Shown: positions 59,223 to 60,813 of the stretch, piece by piece
Position numbering within the stretch: the stretch's first letter is position 1
How the letters are laid out: the number at the start of each line of letters is the position of its first letter
Source of the DNA: Streptacidiphilus melanogenes
Lineage (GTDB): Bacteria > Actinomycetota > Actinomycetes > Streptomycetales > Streptomycetaceae
Direction of reading: 5' to 3'
Length of the DNA: 60,813 nt
Assembly: GCF_000787835.1 (NCBI RefSeq)
Contig: NZ_BBPP01000006.1
Coordinates: 191,548 to 252,360 of the forward strand
Notes under the pieces: generated by a model
Seen by the model: the letters and a program-made list of their open reading frames with translations, nothing else
The model's database searches: none
What the model was told of the DNA's origin: nothing
Position numbers and translations under genes: made by a program

Positions 59223-60179
59223 GTGCCCACTGCAGAGCCGCTGTTCCCCGTGTCCCCTGGCAGCCCTCTGGGTCCCGAACTTGAGCGCGTCGAAGCCGCC
59301 ATCCTCGCGGCTGACCCGCACGGCGAGAAGTTCGCTGCGGCGTTGCGCCGCACGTTCGACATGCTCCTCGACGGCCAGCACACGGGCCGCTTCCGCTGGG
59401 AGCAGCTGCACAAGACGGAGAAGACTCACGCCGGAACGCTGGTAGAGATCAACCTGCAGCGGGAGTTCGGTTTCGCCGATGGCGAGGCGATGGACTACTC
59501 GATCGCGGGCGCCGACGTCGACTGCAAGTACTCGCAGGACTTCGGAAAGTGGATGATCCCGCCGGAGGCGATGGGCCACCTGTGTCTGGGGCTGTGGGCG
59601 AGCGACCAGGCTGGACGCTGGTCCGCGGGCCTGTTCAGGGTCACTGAGGACGTGCTGACGAAGAAGGAGGGGAACCGCGACGGCAAGCGGACGCTCACGG
59701 CAGCTGCTCGTGACAGGTCGGTGCGCTGGCTCTTCCGCGACGCCCCGCTGCAGGACAACATCCTGCTTCGCCTCTCTCCGCTGGACATCGCCGCGATCTT
59801 CGCGCCCAAGGCCGGCACGCAGCGGCTGCACGAACTCTTCCGCCGGACGCAGGGCCGCGTGGTCTCCCGGAGCGTAGTCGCAACGGTCGCGCAGCAGGAG
59901 GACTACATGAAGCGCGTGCGCTACAACGGCGGCTCGCGGTCCGCGCTGCAGCCCGAGGGAATCGTCATCCTTGGCCAGTACGGTAACCACCAGGAGGTGG
60001 CCAGGGTTCTCGGGCTGACCGTGCCGGGTCCCGGCGAATCCTTGAGCGTGCGGCTGGCACCCTGGACCCCGCCACACACTGATGCGCCTTGGGTCGAGTT
60101 GGAGGGCAGCAAATGGGTGGTGGCGCGGGAGGGCGATCCCGTCGTGATGGCGCCGAAGCTACCGGAGAAGGACGCGTAG
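59223..60179 (+). CDS. NaeI-type restriction endonuclease (type IIE)
   Basis: 318-aa enzyme, one residue longer than NaeI when started at GTG 59223; GTG 59148, immediately after the HNH stop, is the alternative. Catalytic residues align with NaeI E70, D86, D95 and K97: here E75, D91, D100 and K102, with identical spacing of 16, 9 and 2. The segment LLDGQHTGR before them is conserved, and Leu 48 matches NaeI Leu 43, the position that distinguishes the restriction enzyme from ligase/topoisomerase-like behaviour. NaeI needs two copies of GCCGGC. The C-terminal domain would be the DNA-binding effector domain. No complete methyltransferase gene is in the window. Confidence 0.9.
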   Translation: MPTAEPLFPVSPGSPLGPELERVEAAILAADPHGEKFAAALRRTFDMLLDGQHTGRFRWEQLHKTEKTHAGTLVEINLQREFGFADGEAMDYSIAGADVDCKYSQDFGKWMIPPEAMGHLCLGLWASDQAGRWSAGLFRVTEDVLTKKEGNRDGKRTLTAAARDRSVRWLFRDAPLQDNILLRLSPLDIAAIFAPKAGTQRLHELFRRTQGRVVSRSVVATVAQQEDYMKRVRYNGGSRSALQPEGIVILGQYGNHQEVARVLGLTVPGPGESLSVRLAPWTPPHTDAPWVELEGSKWVVAREGDPVVMAPKLPEKDA

Positions 60180-60676
60180 CAGCAGGCGCAGGGGGAACTC
60201 CGGGTCCTCCTGGGTCGTCCAGCGGCGAGTGGAAGCCGCCGGATGGCTCGTGGGCTTCGTCGGCTGCGCGCCGCCGCAACATGCAGGCGATCCGCAGCCG
60301 CGACACCACTCCGGAGAGGGCGCTGCGGTCGCTGGTGCACGCGGCCGGCCTGCGCTACCGGGTGGCGGCGAAGCCGCTGCCTGGCATGCGTCGCACCGCT
60401 GACCTGCTGTTCCGGCCGACGCGGGTGGCCGTGTTCGTGGACGGCTGCTTCTGGCATCACTGCCCGGATCACTTCGTGCTGCCGAAGACGAACCGGGACT
60501 ACTGGACCGAGAAGATCGACCGCAACGTGCAGCGGGACCGGGACACCGATGCACGTCTGGAGGCGGAGGGCTGGCTGGTGCTCCGCTTCTGGGAGCACCA
60601 GCCGCCCGATGCAGCAGCCGCCGAGATCATCGCCGCTGTCCGGGGGCGGCGTGGCAAGGACGCCGACGGCGGCTGA
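60113..60676 (+). CDS. vsr: Very short patch repair endonuclease Vsr
   Basis: Mismatch endonuclease that nicks 5' of T in T:G mismatches arising from deaminated 5-methylcytosine. Core: RRRNMQAIRSRDTTPERALR, then Asp in MRRTADLLF, VFVDGCFWHHCPDH with both active-site His, and YWTEKIDRNVQRDRD with VLRFWEH. The start is uncertain: the conserved RRRNM segment means ATG 60281 is too late. ATG 60113 overlaps the NaeI-type gene by 67 bases and is taken provisionally. Its presence implies a C5-cytosine methyltransferase in the same locus. Confidence 0.88.
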   Translation: MGGGAGGRSRRDGAEATGEGRVAAGAGGTPGPPGSSSGEWKPPDGSWASSAARRRNMQAIRSRDTTPERALRSLVHAAGLRYRVAAKPLPGMRRTADLLFRPTRVAVFVDGCFWHHCPDHFVLPKTNRDYWTEKIDRNVQRDRDTDARLEAEGWLVLRFWEHQPPDAAAAEIIAAVRGRRGKDADGG

Positions 60677-60689
60677 GGTTTCGTGGACT

Positions 60690-60813
60690 TCAGCTGCCTG
60701 CCGCGGTGACCTTCTTGACCGACTTCTTCTTCTGCGCGGGGACGGTCGGCGCCGCTTCCTCGCGGTGCGGCAGCGTCGGCGGGTCCAGGAGGGCCCCGGT
60801 ACGCCCCAGCGCC
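60690..60813 (-). CDS. Partial gene entering from the right edge (C-terminus)
   Basis: The minus strand reads ALGRTGALLDPPTLPHREEA, then APTVPAQKKKSVKKVTAAGS and a stop at 60690, convergent with Vsr 13 bases away. The Lys-rich tail is typical of a real C-terminus. By position next to a NaeI-type enzyme and Vsr, a C5-cytosine methyltransferase is the most likely identity, but no catalytic part lies within the window. Confidence 0.55.
   Translation of the reverse strand, partial: ALGRTGALLDPPTLPHREEAAPTVPAQKKKSVKKVTAAGS

Noticed and set aside
60281-60676. Vsr starting at ATG 60281
   Set aside because: The segment before it (WASSAARRRN) matches the conserved Vsr N-terminus, so the real start must be upstream.

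Overview
The window is about 72% G+C or higher, with long overlapping reading frames, GTG starts, TSGG/SA low-complexity linkers and the intergenic 'gcgcggttccccgcgcccct'-type repeat common in streptomycetes. It is best read as a chromosomal segment of a Streptomycetaceae member (Streptomyces, Kitasatospora or Streptacidiphilus). Genus cannot be fixed from this sequence.

Region 1 (1-25.7 kb) is specialised metabolism. Two NRPS genes (C-A-T-C-A-T and C-A-T-C-A-T-TE) are followed without a gap by a cytochrome P450 and an MFS exporter. This is a four-module assembly line whose third module carries a clear threonine code. Convergent to it lie a large LuxR (LAL) regulator, a 71-residue peptide gene and a LanM-type lanthipeptide synthetase. 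The LanM keeps all recognisable kinase and lyase residues of the dehydratase half but has lost the cyclase zinc ligands and the catalytic His. The only candidate precursor has no Cys in its Ser/Thr-rich tail. Together they suggest a dehydrated peptide without lanthionines. Across a divergent promoter region full of CCCCCA/TGGGGG boxes are two overlapping LuxR-type genes and a dimethylargininase-type hydrolase.

Region 2 (25.7-35.9 kb) is ordinary chromosome: a secreted GH16 glycosidase, a secreted VWA protein with a membrane-anchored partner, a DUF3291-like protein with a divergent MerR, a TetR divergent from an MDR oxidoreductase with a clear operator, decayed gene remnants, a VapBC module and a HEAT-repeat protein.

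Region 3 (35.97-47.92 kb) is an integrated element bounded by a 39-bp direct repeat that is the 3' half of a tRNA-Lys gene, with a tyrosine recombinase just inside the right repeat. The cargo is a set of immunity-type genes: two SUKH (SMI1/KNR4), a WapI-like, a DUF2199, a DUF1963, two related Cys-rich proteins, a DUF4419 fusion, a HEAT protein and a 166-bp MITE-like element.

Region 4 (47.92 kb to the end) is a defence module. A tight five-gene minus-strand operon runs from two unrecognised genes through a NERD-UvrD helicase to DrmA-like and DrmB-like (DISARM core) genes. Divergent from it are an HNH endonuclease, a NaeI-type restriction enzyme with all active-site residues at NaeI spacing, and Vsr; a partial gene enters from the right edge. 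Neither repeat copy has the 5' half of the tRNA. The left copy keeps CCA and a terminator. The simplest reading is two tandem elements in one tRNA-Lys locus whose intact copy lies beyond the right edge.
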